Positions 17,582 to 25,180 of a stretch of 64,000 nucleotides of DNA are shown here, piece by piece. Origin of the DNA: Microbacterium lacus (GTDB lineage Bacteria > Actinomycetota > Actinomycetes > Actinomycetales > Microbacteriaceae); assembly GCF_039531105.1 (NCBI RefSeq), contig NZ_BAAAPK010000001.1:2604001-2668000 (forward strand), in the 5' to 3' direction. Every line of letters begins with the position of its first letter. Position 1 is the stretch's first letter. The notes under the pieces are model-generated. The model was not told the origin of the DNA, ran no database searches, and saw only the letters and a program-made list of their open reading frames with translations. A program made the translations under genes and the position numbers.

Positions 17582-17665
17582 GCGCAGCGGTTGAACGACG
17601 CCATGCCGCTTGTGGCCCTACCGGCGGCTCCGCAGACCCGCGATGCCCGACCGCAGCGGCCATAG
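17582..17665 (+). pseudogene. Integrase C-terminal remnant
   Basis: About 28 codons ending in TAG match the end of the integrase at 1-191 at both DNA (about 86%) and protein level (AQRLNDAMPLVALPA in both). Upstream of 17,582 the match stops abruptly, the catalytic tyrosine block is missing, and there is no start codon context. This is the broken tail of a second integrase gene. It lies 208 bases from the 3' end of tRNA-Arg, where an island integrase is expected. Confidence 0.75.
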
Positions 17666-17873
17666 AGCAGATTGCTCAGTTTTCGAGGGAGGCACATCGC
17701 GCCCAAGCCGGACTATTTTGGCGGTCTGTGACACTAACCGACGGTCCGTGAAGGGCGTTGTTGGCGCCTCGAACTTACACCCGAACTTCGAGAATGCGGC
17801 CAAAAGCGGCAAAAACGGGTGTTGAACGGGCCAGCGGGGGGAGAAATCCCTGGTCAGACTCAAAAAAAGACTG

Positions 17874-17945
17874 TGCCCCTGGAGGGACTCGAACCCCCAA
17901 CCGTTTCCTTAGGACGGAACTGCTCTTCCATTGAGCTACAGAGGC
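17874..17945 (-). tRNA. tRNA-Arg (anticodon CCT)
   Basis: The complementary strand folds as a full cloverleaf. The acceptor arms GCCTCTG/CAGGGGC pair with one GU, the D stem is GCTC/GAGC, the anticodon loop GTCCTAA gives anticodon CCT (codon AGG), and the T loop is TTCGAGT. CCA is not encoded. One mismatch closes the anticodon stem. Its 3' end faces the island, as expected for a tRNA used as an integration site. Confidence 0.95.
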
Positions 17946-18097
17946 TGGCTCGGCAAGTTTAGCCGAGCAACCAGCGCCACCCAGGTCGAGACCGGCGCAC
18001 CTCCGTATCGCGTGTGAGTCGGCGAGCGGGGTTGCGATCGGTCCGGATTCTCGGAATCGTGGCCCGCTCGATGCCCGCACAACGGAAAGGAGCAACC

Positions 18098-18379
18098 ATG
18101 CTCACCATGACCGACACCGCGGCAGAGGCCGTCAAGACGATCGTTTCGAACAACTCCGGAGGCGACGACGGAGGTGTCCGCATCCGTGACACCGGCCAGC
18201 AGAACGGCTTCGAGCTCAGCGTGGCGCCCGCCCCCGAACCCGAAGACACCGTGGTCGACAGCGCCGGTGCCCGCGTGTTCCTCGACCAGACGGCCACGAC
18301 CGCGCTCGATGACCGCGTCCTCGACGCGGAGCTCGGGCAGGACGGTTCCGTCCGCTTCGCCCTCGGCCTCCAAGGCTGA
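18098..18379 (+). CDS. HesB/IscA-like small protein without cysteines
   Basis: The protein has 93 residues from an ATG with AAAGGAG seven bases upstream. The LTMTDTAAEAVKTIV start, the GVRIRD strand and the later DSAGARVFLD block follow the HesB/IscA fold used for A-type Fe-S carriers. The three cysteines that bind the cluster in true IscA/ErpA proteins are absent; there is no cysteine anywhere in the protein. It is therefore unlikely to carry an Fe-S cluster in the classical way. It is a single gene between tRNA-Arg and a convergent SnoaL-like gene. Confidence 0.8.
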   Translation: MLTMTDTAAEAVKTIVSNNSGGDDGGVRIRDTGQQNGFELSVAPAPEPEDTVVDSAGARVFLDQTATTALDDRVLDAELGQDGSVRFALGLQG

Positions 18380-18398
18380 GCCCCGGCGATCGAAGCTC

Positions 18399-18431
18399 GA
18401 CGGGTCCTCGCGCGCAGCGCGGGGGCCCGTC
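18399..18431. terminator. Bidirectional hairpin between convergent genes
   Basis: Fifteen-base arms (GACGGG... and ...CCCGTC, with two GU pairs) flank a three-base loop. The hairpin lies 20 bases after the HesB-like stop and overlaps the stop codon of the convergent SnoaL-like gene, so it may terminate both. Confidence 0.5.
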
Positions 18432-18795
18432 ACTCTTTCCGCTGGAACCACCAGTCCTGGAATTCAGTCGCCCGGCCCGCGCCGTCGAAGCGCACGAGCC
18501 ACACGTTGTCGTACACGCTCGTCTTCGGACCCTCCGTGTACGTCGTGACACCCCGGATCACCGCGGCGCCCGAGGTCTCGAGCTCGACCCCGCCCTCATA
18601 GGACCACGTGCCCGGTTCGTCGCGCTCTTCGAGCCAGTGCGCCACGATCGCGTCCACCCCGACGGCAGGAGAGAGATCGCGGGGGCTGCCCCGATACGTC
18701 GCGTCCGGCGCGAAAAGCGCCCGGATGCTGTCCACGTCGTTCGTCTTCCAGGCGTCGAGGTAGCCGGCCAGGAAGCGCTCCGCGTTGCTGCTCAT
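18430..18795 (-). CDS. SnoaL-like/NTF2-fold protein
   Basis: The protein has 121 residues. It has the cone-shaped NTF2 fold pattern: a helical N-terminus (FLAGYLDAWKTNDVDSIRAL), FAPDATYRGSP, then strands ending DNVWLVRFDGAGRATEFQDW. Such proteins include ketosteroid isomerase-like enzymes, polyketide cyclases and many uncharacterised small-molecule binders. The terminal W-W-x-Q-R motif is common in a subset of unknown function. No signal peptide is seen. The ribosome site is weak (CAGGGTG). It is downstream of a small membrane protein gene on the same strand with a 38-base gap. The substrate is unknown. Confidence 0.75.
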   Translation of the reverse strand: MSSNAERFLAGYLDAWKTNDVDSIRALFAPDATYRGSPRDLSPAVGVDAIVAHWLEERDEPGTWSYEGGVELETSGAAVIRGVTTYTEGPKTSVYDNVWLVRFDGAGRATEFQDWWFQRKE

Positions 18796-18833
18796 GACAG
18801 CACCCTGACACGGGGGTGCGGCATCCGGAACCC

Positions 18834-19310
18834 TTACGCGAGGACGCGGACCAGCGTGTACACGGCGAGCACGGCGACGGCCAGACCGACGACCAGGTCG
18901 GTCCAGGTCGCGAGGGTCTCCTTGGCGTTCTTGTCCTTCTTGGCGACGTGCATGAGGCCGGCGATGAGCAGGAAGAGCCCGCCCGCAAGGCCCACCGGCA
19001 GCGCCCATCCCGGCACGAGGGCGAACAGCCCGGCGAAGCCCATCGCGAGGTTGGCCGTGCCGAGCTCGGCGGTCAGCTGCCGCTCCGCACCCGTCGTCGC
19101 GGTGGCGCCGAGGATCTGCGCCGTGCTCGCCCGGCCCGACACCTGGACGATCCCGGCGAGGAACAGCCGCGTCCCCACGCCCCAGAACACGAACCACTTG
19201 CCGAAGACGAGCACCGGATCGCCGCCGACGACGGCGAGCTCGATGACTCCCGACACGATCGGCAGCACGACGGTCTGCAGCAGCACCACGATGAAATAGC
19301 CCACGGCCAC
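18834..19310 (-). CDS. Small integral membrane protein (DUF6790-like)
   Basis: The protein has 158 residues with four hydrophobic segments: near the N-terminus (YFIVVLLQTVVLPIVSGVI), around the WFVFWGVGTRLFLAGIVQV block, FAGLFALVPGWALPVGLAGG, and a C-terminal helix. The central TAELGTANLAMG is charged and conserved-looking. I recall similar proteins in actinobacteria as DUF6790, but the assignment is from memory and no function is known. It is predicted to be in the cytoplasmic membrane. Confidence 0.65.
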   Translation of the reverse strand: MAVGYFIVVLLQTVVLPIVSGVIELAVVGGDPVLVFGKWFVFWGVGTRLFLAGIVQVSGRASTAQILGATATTGAERQLTAELGTANLAMGFAGLFALVPGWALPVGLAGGLFLLIAGLMHVAKKDKNAKETLATWTDLVVGLAVAVLAVYTLVRVLA

Positions 19311-19388
19311 GCTCCCCCGAACGTCAGTTCATCTCACCGTAGCGGGGCGACCCCGTAACCGCCGCCGACGCGCGCGCTACAGTGCCCC

Positions 19389-19928
19389 ATGCGCATCGCG
19401 ATCTCGGGCACGCACGCCAGCGGAAAGAGCACCCTGATCTCCGACTTCGTCGCCGCGCACCGCGACATCGAAGTCATGCCCGACCCGTTCGAACTCATCG
19501 ATGAGAGCGATGACCGGCCCGGTCCGGCGATGCTCCTGCGGCAACTCCGCGCCAGCGCCGACCGGCTCGAGCAGAACGACTCCCCCACGTTCATCGCCGA
19601 GCGATCACCGCTGGACTTCCTCGCCTACCTTCTCGCCCTCGACGAGCTCGGTAGGGGCACCGCTTCCGACGAGGTGATCGAGCGGGCCCGGGAGCTGACG
19701 GCGAGCGCGCTGCGCCACATCGACCTGCTCGCCGTGCTCCCCCTCAGCTCCGCCGACCGCATCTGGGTCGGCGACGACGAAGACCCCGACCTGCGCGAGG
19801 CGATGGATGCCGCCCTCCTCGATCTGCTCGACGACCCCGATCTGATCCCCGCCACCACGCGCGTGATCGAGATCGCCGGCGACCGCGCGACCCGTCTCGC
19901 GGCGCTCGAGGCCGCCCTCGCCGACTGA
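19389..19928 (+). CDS. P-loop AAA/NadR-like nucleotide-binding protein
   Basis: The protein has 179 residues. The N-terminal GTHASGKST is a perfect Walker A motif immediately after the first strand. IAERSPLDFLAYLLALDELG resembles the lid/substrate helix of small nucleoside-kinase-like AAA_28 proteins such as the NadR kinase domain. The family phosphorylates small metabolites or nucleosides. There is no extra domain. It starts soon after a divergent membrane protein gene (78 bases). The substrate cannot be inferred. Confidence 0.78.
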   Translation: MRIAISGTHASGKSTLISDFVAAHRDIEVMPDPFELIDESDDRPGPAMLLRQLRASADRLEQNDSPTFIAERSPLDFLAYLLALDELGRGTASDEVIERARELTASALRHIDLLAVLPLSSADRIWVGDDEDPDLREAMDAALLDLLDDPDLIPATTRVIEIAGDRATRLAALEAALAD

Positions 19929-19982
19929 ATCCTGGCCGTTCGGCCGATGCGGTCGCCCGTCCCCCGCAGCGAGCATCGGTTC

Positions 19983-20645
19983 ATGACCCGCACGATCACC
20001 TCGCCCGTTACCAGACCCCGCGCTCGGCGCAGCCGAGAGTGGCTCATCCCGACGTCGCTCCTGTTGCTGAGCGCCGTCCCCGTACTCGCCGGAGCCCTGC
20101 GCCTGACCTCGCTCGCGAGCGGCGGCGACGTGACGCCCGACAACGTCCGGTTCTTCGCGCTCCCCCTCCCGGTGATCCTGCACATCCTGGGCGCCACGAC
20201 CTACCTCGTGCTCGGCGCATTCCAGTTCGTGCCGAGCCTGCGGCAGCGGCATCCTCGGTATCACCGGCTCGCGGGCCGCGTGCTCATCCCGGCGGGGCTC
20301 GTGGGGGCGGCATCCGGTCTGTGGATGACCGCGGTGTACGACCTGCCCGCCACAGACGGCGGCCTGCTGCCGCTCGTGCGGTGGGTGTTCGGGCTCGCGA
20401 TGATCGCCGCGCTCGTGCTCGGTCTCGTCTCGGTGCGCCGCCGCGAGTTCGCCGCGCACCGCGCGTGGATGATCCGGGCCTACGCAATCGGCATCGCCGC
20501 CGGCACCCAGGTGTTCACGACACTGCCGTGGATGCTGACCGGTGGTCTCGATGCGACGAGCAAGACCCTCGCGATGACCCTGGGCTGGGTGCTCAACCTC
20601 GCGGTCGCCGAAGCGATCATCCGCCGTGCAACGCCGCGTCGCTAG
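19983..20645 (+). CDS. DUF2306-type membrane protein
   Basis: The protein has about 220 residues from the ATG at 19983; an ATG at 19947 would add 12 residues. Six hydrophobic segments are visible. HILGATTYLVLGAFQFVPSLR, RYHRLAGRVLIPAGL and FAAHRAWMIRAYAI match the histidine-containing core of the DUF2306 family, a heme-protein-like membrane fold of unknown role. Its stop codon is shared with the convergent tatB-like stop inside one CTAG tetranucleotide (20,642-20,645). Confidence 0.8.
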   Translation: MTRTITSPVTRPRARRSREWLIPTSLLLLSAVPVLAGALRLTSLASGGDVTPDNVRFFALPLPVILHILGATTYLVLGAFQFVPSLRQRHPRYHRLAGRVLIPAGLVGAASGLWMTAVYDLPATDGGLLPLVRWVFGLAMIAALVLGLVSVRRREFAAHRAWMIRAYAIGIAAGTQVFTTLPWMLTGGLDATSKTLAMTLGWVLNLAVAEAIIRRATPRR

Positions 20646-21202
20646 ACCGCGACGGCGGGGTCGTCCGCCTCGGCCGCGCGGCGCACCGGGTCATCCTCGG
20701 CGAGGTCGACGATCGCGATCCGGCGCGGGTGCGCCGATCCGCCGACGATGACGAAACGCTGTCCCGGACGGACGGCGGCGATCTCGGCATCCGTCCAGGC
20801 CGGCGCGCGCGGCGCGGAGAGGGGCGCGATCGAGGGAGGCGGCTCGGCAGGCGAGGGCGACTCGGCGGGCGAGGGCGACTGGTCGAGCTCGACGGCCGGC
20901 GACTCGTCACCCTCGACTGCCGGAGCCGCGGCATCCGCTCGCCGCTCCGCCACCGGGTCGTCGGCGAGCGCGTCCCGCATGATCCGGCGCGGGTCGTACC
21001 GGCTGAGGTCGACGTTCCGCCACTGGTCGATCGGGACGCCCGTCGTCTCCGTGACACCGTCGCGGGCGCCGTCGACGAAAGCACGCAGGCGACGGATGCC
21101 GCGCCCGAGCTGTCCGGCATACTCCGGCAGCCGGCGCGGACCGATCACGATCGCCGCAAGCAGCAGAATGAAGAAGAGCTTCTCGAAGGTCAGACCGAAC
21201 AT
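20642..21202 (-). CDS. tatB: Twin-arginine translocase subunit, TatB-like
   Basis: The protein has 186 residues. A single N-terminal transmembrane helix (FEKLFFILLLAAIVI) is followed by GPRRLPEYAGQLGRGIRRLR, the hinge and amphipathic helix of TatA/TatB proteins. It is longer than TatA, with a proline- and serine-rich tail carrying SPSPAESPSPAEP repeats, which fits TatB. TatB and TatC together recognise folded Tat substrates. The start ATG overlaps the tatC stop by one base (TGATG). Gene order is tatA-tatC-tatB on the minus strand. Confidence 0.85.
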   Translation of the reverse strand: MFGLTFEKLFFILLLAAIVIGPRRLPEYAGQLGRGIRRLRAFVDGARDGVTETTGVPIDQWRNVDLSRYDPRRIMRDALADDPVAERRADAAAPAVEGDESPAVELDQSPSPAESPSPAEPPPSIAPLSAPRAPAWTDAEIAAVRPGQRFVIVGGSAHPRRIAIVDLAEDDPVRRAAEADDPAVAV

Positions 21203-21990
21203 CAGTAGGCGCTCCCCTGCGGGGTGTCGGAACGGATCGGGTCGGAGCGGCGCAGCATCCGTCGGTCGTGGAGGTGGGTGATCACGAGCGCCGCGCCGAA
21301 CAGGGCCGCCATGGGGACGGCGACCAGGAACATCGACATCACGTCGGCGGCCGGGGTCACTAACGCGCTGAAGACCGCGATCACCACGACGATCCAGCGC
21401 CAGCCGCGCCGCAGGGTGACCGCCGAGACGACTCCCAGCGCGTTCAGCAGCACCAGGATGACCGGCAGCACGAACGCGACTCCGGTGGCGACGACGACCT
21501 TGAGGACGAAGTCGACGTAGTAGCCGGCGTTGAGGATCGTGCTGTGGGCGTCGGACGCGAAGCCGGTGAGCAGCTGCACCATGTGCGGGAACAGGGCGAA
21601 TCCGAACGCGCACCCACCGAGGAACAGCACGAGCGCCGCCCGCGCATAGCCGAACGTGAGGCGCCGCTCGCGCCGGGTGAGCCCGGGCGAGACGAACGCG
21701 AACAGCTCGAACAGCCAGACCGGACTCGAGACGACGATGCCGCTGAAGATGGCGATCTTCAGCCGCAGGTCGAACGCGCCGGTGACGCTGTCGAAATTGA
21801 GACTCGCCTCGCGGGTGAGGGCGATCTGCTCGATCGGGGCGCGCAGTACCTCGAGGATCTGCTCCGAGAAGACGAACCCGATCACGACGCCGAGAATCAG
21901 CGCCACCGCCGCGCGCATCGCACGCGTGCGCACTTCGGCGACGTGGCGCGTCAGGGGCATCGTGCCGCGGACGGCGGTGGCGGTGGTCAT
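21202..21990 (-). CDS. tatC: Twin-arginine translocase subunit TatC
   Basis: The protein has 262 residues with six hydrophobic segments, normal for TatC. The N-terminal HVAEVRTRAMRAA corresponds to the signal-peptide-binding HLxELRxR segment. FELFAFVSPGLTRRERR matches the conserved first periplasmic/cytoplasmic loop, including the PGL motif. TatC is the receptor for the twin-arginine motif. It overlaps tatA by four bases (ATGA) and tatB by one, so the three are surely co-transcribed. The serine- and arginine-rich C-terminal tail is short. Confidence 0.93.
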   Translation of the reverse strand: MTTATAVRGTMPLTRHVAEVRTRAMRAAVALILGVVIGFVFSEQILEVLRAPIEQIALTREASLNFDSVTGAFDLRLKIAIFSGIVVSSPVWLFELFAFVSPGLTRRERRLTFGYARAALVLFLGGCAFGFALFPHMVQLLTGFASDAHSTILNAGYYVDFVLKVVVATGVAFVLPVILVLLNALGVVSAVTLRRGWRWIVVVIAVFSALVTPAADVMSMFLVAVPMAALFGAALVITHLHDRRMLRRSDPIRSDTPQGSAY

Positions 21991-22202
21991 GACGGGCGAG
22001 AGGCGTCGGGGCGAGATACGACCGGGATCGCGATCGTGCCGGGCGCGGGCTCAGCGGGCTCGTCGTTCTTCGACTCCTCCTTGAGGATGCGCACCGACTG
22101 CCCGAGGCTGCGGGCGAGTCCGGGCAGCTTGGTCGCGCCGAAGACGAGCAGGACGATGGCGAGCACGATCAGGGCGTGCCAGCCGGTGAGGTTCGCAAAC
22201 AT
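21987..22202 (-). CDS. tatA: Twin-arginine translocase subunit TatA
   Basis: The protein has 71 residues. One transmembrane helix (WHALIVLAIVLLVFGAT) is followed directly by KLPGLARSLGQSVRILKEE, the classical TatA hinge and amphipathic helix. TatA polymerises to form the passage for folded proteins. It starts 25 bases after the stop of the intradiol-dioxygenase-like lipoprotein, itself a predicted Tat substrate. Confidence 0.93.
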   Translation of the reverse strand: MFANLTGWHALIVLAIVLLVFGATKLPGLARSLGQSVRILKEESKNDEPAEPAPGTIAIPVVSRPDASRPS

Positions 22203-22227
22203 GGGATTCTCCTTGCGTGGGGACGGG

Positions 22228-23193
22228 TCAGGGGCGCCCGCCGGCGGCGGCGGCGGCGGTCGTGGTCGGGTCGATCGCGACGGGCAGGCTGCCGATGTAG
22301 CCGGCGGACGTGCTGCCCGAGAACGTGCCCATCTCGGTGGCGTAGCCGTCGCCGAACACGTTGTCGTTGTCGATGCCGCCGAGCGAGGCGAGGTGGCTCG
22401 CCGAGCCGTCGTACTCGGCGAGTGCGTAGACCTCGTCGAGCATGTCCTGCGGGAAGGCGACCTGCGACGTCGCGATCTGGTTCGACACGTTGATCGCGGA
22501 AGCCGCGTCCGGGTACACCTCGAAGTGGATGTGCGTCCAGCGGCCCATGTAGCAGCCGGGCACGACCGTGGTGAAGGTGACCTGGCCGTTCGCATCGGCC
22601 ACTTGGATGCCGCGCAGGTAGGTCTCGTCGATGATCTGCTGCGAGTACATCGAGTACAGGCCCTGCGCGTCGCAGTGCCAGATGTACACGGCGGCGCCGG
22701 CGAGCGGCGCGTTGCCGTTGGAGAGGTCGCTCAGGGTGAAGGTGAACGTCAGCGGGACGCCGGCCGCGGTCGCCCCGCCGTCCAGGCTCGTGCGGATGTC
22801 GCTGCGGACGATGCCGGACTGATCCAGCACGTTCACCCCGTTGCTGCCGTCGGCCGGGTACGGGCCGTTCGTCTCCTGGGCGATCTCGGTGGTCGCGAGC
22901 GTGAGACTCGGCGTCTCGGTCGTGGCGGATGCGCTCGGCGCGGCGGACGAGGTCGGCGTCGTGGTGGCCGTCGCGGTCGCGGAGGTGCCCGTGGATGCCG
23001 TCGCACTGCACGCGGCGAGGGTCAGCGCACCTGCCCCCAGGCCGACCAGGCCCAGAACACCGCGGCGGCTGACCATCGTGGTGATGTCGAAGCCGGCGCC
23101 CTGGTCGACGACCTCGTCGTCGGGGCGGACCAGCAGACGGCCCTCGTAGGCGGGGCCCTCGGGGGTGTTCTCCGGCTCGGGAATGCGCTCCAT
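22228..23193 (-). CDS. Tat-exported intradiol ring-cleavage dioxygenase-like lipoprotein
   Basis: The protein has 321 residues. The ATG has AGAGGAG six bases upstream. Unusually, about 40 polar residues precede a twin-arginine signal (VSRRGVLGLVGLGAG) that ends in a lipobox (LTLAAC). After a Ser/Thr/Ala linker comes the dioxygenase domain: NGPYPADGSNG, YIWHCDAQGLYSMYS and VVPGCYMGRWTHIHFEVY. These supply the two tyrosines and two histidines that bind ferric iron in catechol and protocatechuate dioxygenases. Family members of this exported type act on aromatic diols outside the cell or on surface compounds. It leads the tatACB operon. Confidence 0.9.
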   Translation of the reverse strand: MERIPEPENTPEGPAYEGRLLVRPDDEVVDQGAGFDITTMVSRRGVLGLVGLGAGALTLAACSATASTGTSATATATTTPTSSAAPSASATTETPSLTLATTEIAQETNGPYPADGSNGVNVLDQSGIVRSDIRTSLDGGATAAGVPLTFTFTLSDLSNGNAPLAGAAVYIWHCDAQGLYSMYSQQIIDETYLRGIQVADANGQVTFTTVVPGCYMGRWTHIHFEVYPDAASAINVSNQIATSQVAFPQDMLDEVYALAEYDGSASHLASLGGIDNDNVFGDGYATEMGTFSGSTSAGYIGSLPVAIDPTTTAAAAAGGRP

Positions 23194-23403
23194 GATGTGC
23201 TCCTCTGGTGGTGGCGTGACACCCATGCTGATCGAGCTCTCCATGCGCCTCGCAGGCGTCCGCTATGCGCTTCCTATGAGCCGGAGAGTGGACCGGAGCC
23301 TCAGATCTGGCCTTTCGGCCGATGCCGCCGCATCCGCACGACGGCACGATCGAGGAGTGATGCCCACCCGGCGCCGACGCGCCACCGACCGTAGGATGCA
23401 GCC

Positions 23404-24534
23404 GTGAGACGCCTGCTGCGCACCGCCTGGGATCTGCCGGCAGCCGTCGGCGCCCCCGCGCACGTCTGGCGCGACGGTGTGCTCGTCGGTGTCCTCGTCG
23501 TGCTCGCCGTCGTCGAGGCTCTCGTCCGCACCGACCTGCCCTGGCGATGGGCGACCCTGGCGATCGAGCTCGCAGTGCTGCCGACACTGCTCTGGCGTCG
23601 CACGCGTCCCGGGCAGATGACCGCCCTCGCATTCGGCACCCTGTTCGTCTTCGACACGATCCGCAGCTTCGCAGGACTCCGCCCCACCGACACGTACGTC
23701 ATCGCGGGACTGCTGATCCTCATCTACGCGCTCGCGCGGTGGGGATCGGGGCGGGCGATCGCGCTCGGCGGCGCGGTCGTGGCCGCGACGATGATCCGCG
23801 CGTTCACCGTCGATCCGATCGGCCTGCAGAACACGATCGGCGGCATCGCCGTCGTCGCGGTATGCGTCGCGCTCGGCGTGATCTTCCGCACGATCGACGC
23901 CGCGCGGCGCCAGCGCCTGGAGCGGGTGCGGCTGGAGGAGCGCGCACGCCTCGCCCGCGACCTGCACGACACCGTCGCCCACCACGTCTCCGCGATCGCG
24001 GTCCGCGCGCAGGCCGGCATCCTCACCGGGGCCGCCGATCCGGCTGCCGCCCGCGACGCGCTGCGCGTGATCGAGGGCGAAGCCACGCAGACCCTCCGCG
24101 AGATGCGCGCGATGGTGGGGATGCTGCGCGAGGGCGGCATCGCGCCCCTCGCGCCGACTGCGGCGCTTTCCGATCTGCCGGCGCTGGCCGCCGCGCCGGG
24201 TGATCCGCGGGTCGCGCTGGAGATGCACGGCGACCCGGCGCCCGTGCCGCCCGCGGTCGGCGCGGCCGCCTACCGGATCGTGCAGGAGGCGATCACGAAC
24301 AGCCGCCGGCACGCGCGCGGCGCGACCCTGATCGCGGTGACCGTGACGGTCGGGGCGGGGGAGGTCGGCATCCGCGTCGTCGACGATGGGCGCAGCGGCG
24401 GTGCACGCGGGCAGGGTTTCGGCCTGGCCGGCATGAGTGAGCGCGCGGCGCTGCACGGCGGGTCGTGCACGGCGGGGCCGGGAGCCGGCGGGTGGATCGT
24501 CGAGGCGCGGATGCCGTTCGGGGATGACCGATGA
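23404..24534 (+). CDS. NarL-type sensor histidine kinase
   Basis: The protein has 376 residues from a GTG. The N-terminal 160 residues hold about five hydrophobic segments with very short loops, so the sensor is membrane-embedded. The dimerisation/phosphoacceptor helix reads ARLARDLHDTVAHHVSAIAV (HisKA_3, His in RDLHDT). The C-terminal ATPase domain has YRIVQEAITNSRRHA (N box) and GFGLAGMSERAALHGG (G2 box). It would autophosphorylate in response to a membrane or envelope signal. The stop overlaps the start of the response regulator gene by four bases. Confidence 0.92.
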   Translation: MRRLLRTAWDLPAAVGAPAHVWRDGVLVGVLVVLAVVEALVRTDLPWRWATLAIELAVLPTLLWRRTRPGQMTALAFGTLFVFDTIRSFAGLRPTDTYVIAGLLILIYALARWGSGRAIALGGAVVAATMIRAFTVDPIGLQNTIGGIAVVAVCVALGVIFRTIDAARRQRLERVRLEERARLARDLHDTVAHHVSAIAVRAQAGILTGAADPAAARDALRVIEGEATQTLREMRAMVGMLREGGIAPLAPTAALSDLPALAAAPGDPRVALEMHGDPAPVPPAVGAAAYRIVQEAITNSRRHARGATLIAVTVTVGAGEVGIRVVDDGRSGGARGQGFGLAGMSERAALHGGSCTAGPGAGGWIVEARMPFGDDR

Positions 24535-25157
24535 TCCGGGTGGTGCTCGCCGACGATCAGCCGGTGGTCCGCGAGGGACTGCGGATGCTGCTGGATGCGC
24601 AGCCCGACATCGAGGTCGTCGGCGTCGCCGCTGACGGGCAGGAGGCCGTGCGCCTCGCGCGGGCGCTGCGCCCCGATGTGGGCCTCTTCGACATCCGGAT
24701 GCCGGTCCTCGACGGCATCGAGGCGACCCGGCTGCTCGCGGAAGAGCCCGTCGCGATCGTGGTGATCACGACGTTCGACCTGGACGAGTACGTCTATGCC
24801 GCACTGAAGGCCGGTGCCCGCGGGTTCCTGCTGAAGGATGCCGGACCCGCGCTGCTCGCCGACGCCGTGCGCGCCGCCGCCGCGGGCGACGCGCTGATCG
24901 ATCCGTCGGTCACGGTGCGGCTGTTGTCGGTGTTCGCTTCGGCGCGTGCGGCTGTCGTGCCCTCGGAGCCGCTCACCGCGCGGGAGGAGGACGTCCTGCG
25001 CGCGGTCGCCCGTGGCCGGACGAACACCGAGATCGCCGCGGAGCTGTTCATCAGCCTCGGCACCGTCAAGGCGCACATGGCGAGCATCATGCTCAAGCTC
25101 GGCGCGCGCAACCGCGTCGAGGTCGCGATGTGGGCGTACGAGACCCGGCGGGTGTGA
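24531..25157 (+). CDS. NarL/FixJ-family response regulator
   Basis: The protein has 208 residues. The receiver domain has VLADDQPVVREGL (acidic pocket), DVGLFDIRMPVLDG (phospho-acceptor aspartate) and FLLKDAGP (conserved lysine). The C-terminal LuxR-type helix-turn-helix reads LTAREEDVLRAVARG and TNTEIAAELFISLGTVKAH. It is the partner of the kinase directly upstream, translationally coupled through ATGA. Targets are unknown; the nearest divergent or downstream genes are the BASS transporter (opposite strand) and the Tat operon (upstream, divergent). Confidence 0.93.
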   Translation: MIRVVLADDQPVVREGLRMLLDAQPDIEVVGVAADGQEAVRLARALRPDVGLFDIRMPVLDGIEATRLLAEEPVAIVVITTFDLDEYVYAALKAGARGFLLKDAGPALLADAVRAAAAGDALIDPSVTVRLLSVFASARAAVVPSEPLTAREEDVLRAVARGRTNTEIAAELFISLGTVKAHMASIMLKLGARNRVEVAMWAYETRRV

Positions 25158-25180
25158 GCGCTCGGCTCCTCGCGCTCCCC

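Larger units (their letters stand above)
192..17873. mobile_element. Probable tRNA-Arg-associated genomic island carrying a catabolic cluster
   Basis: This segment lies between two related integrase 3' ends and abuts the 3' end of tRNA-Arg(CCT), a typical integration target of tyrosine recombinases. Its content (TRAP transporter, amidohydrolases, Rieske protein, PucR regulators) is accessory, whereas everything right of the tRNA looks chromosomal. No transposase is visible. I could not find a convincing direct repeat of the tRNA 3' end inside the window, so the far attachment site is probably left of base 1. The 208 bases between the integrase remnant and the tRNA (17,666-17,873) hold no gene I can support. 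Confidence 0.5.

Noticed and set aside
17775..18095. Minus-strand frame containing VAQWKSSSVLRKRLGVRV
   Set aside because: This is the translated tRNA-Arg gene, a well-known false protein signature, not a real coding region.
18430..19197. 255-codon frame reading through the membrane protein gene into the SnoaL-like gene
   Set aside because: Its first half is out of frame with the four-helix membrane protein and is Arg/Gly-rich; the SnoaL-like protein starts at 18795.
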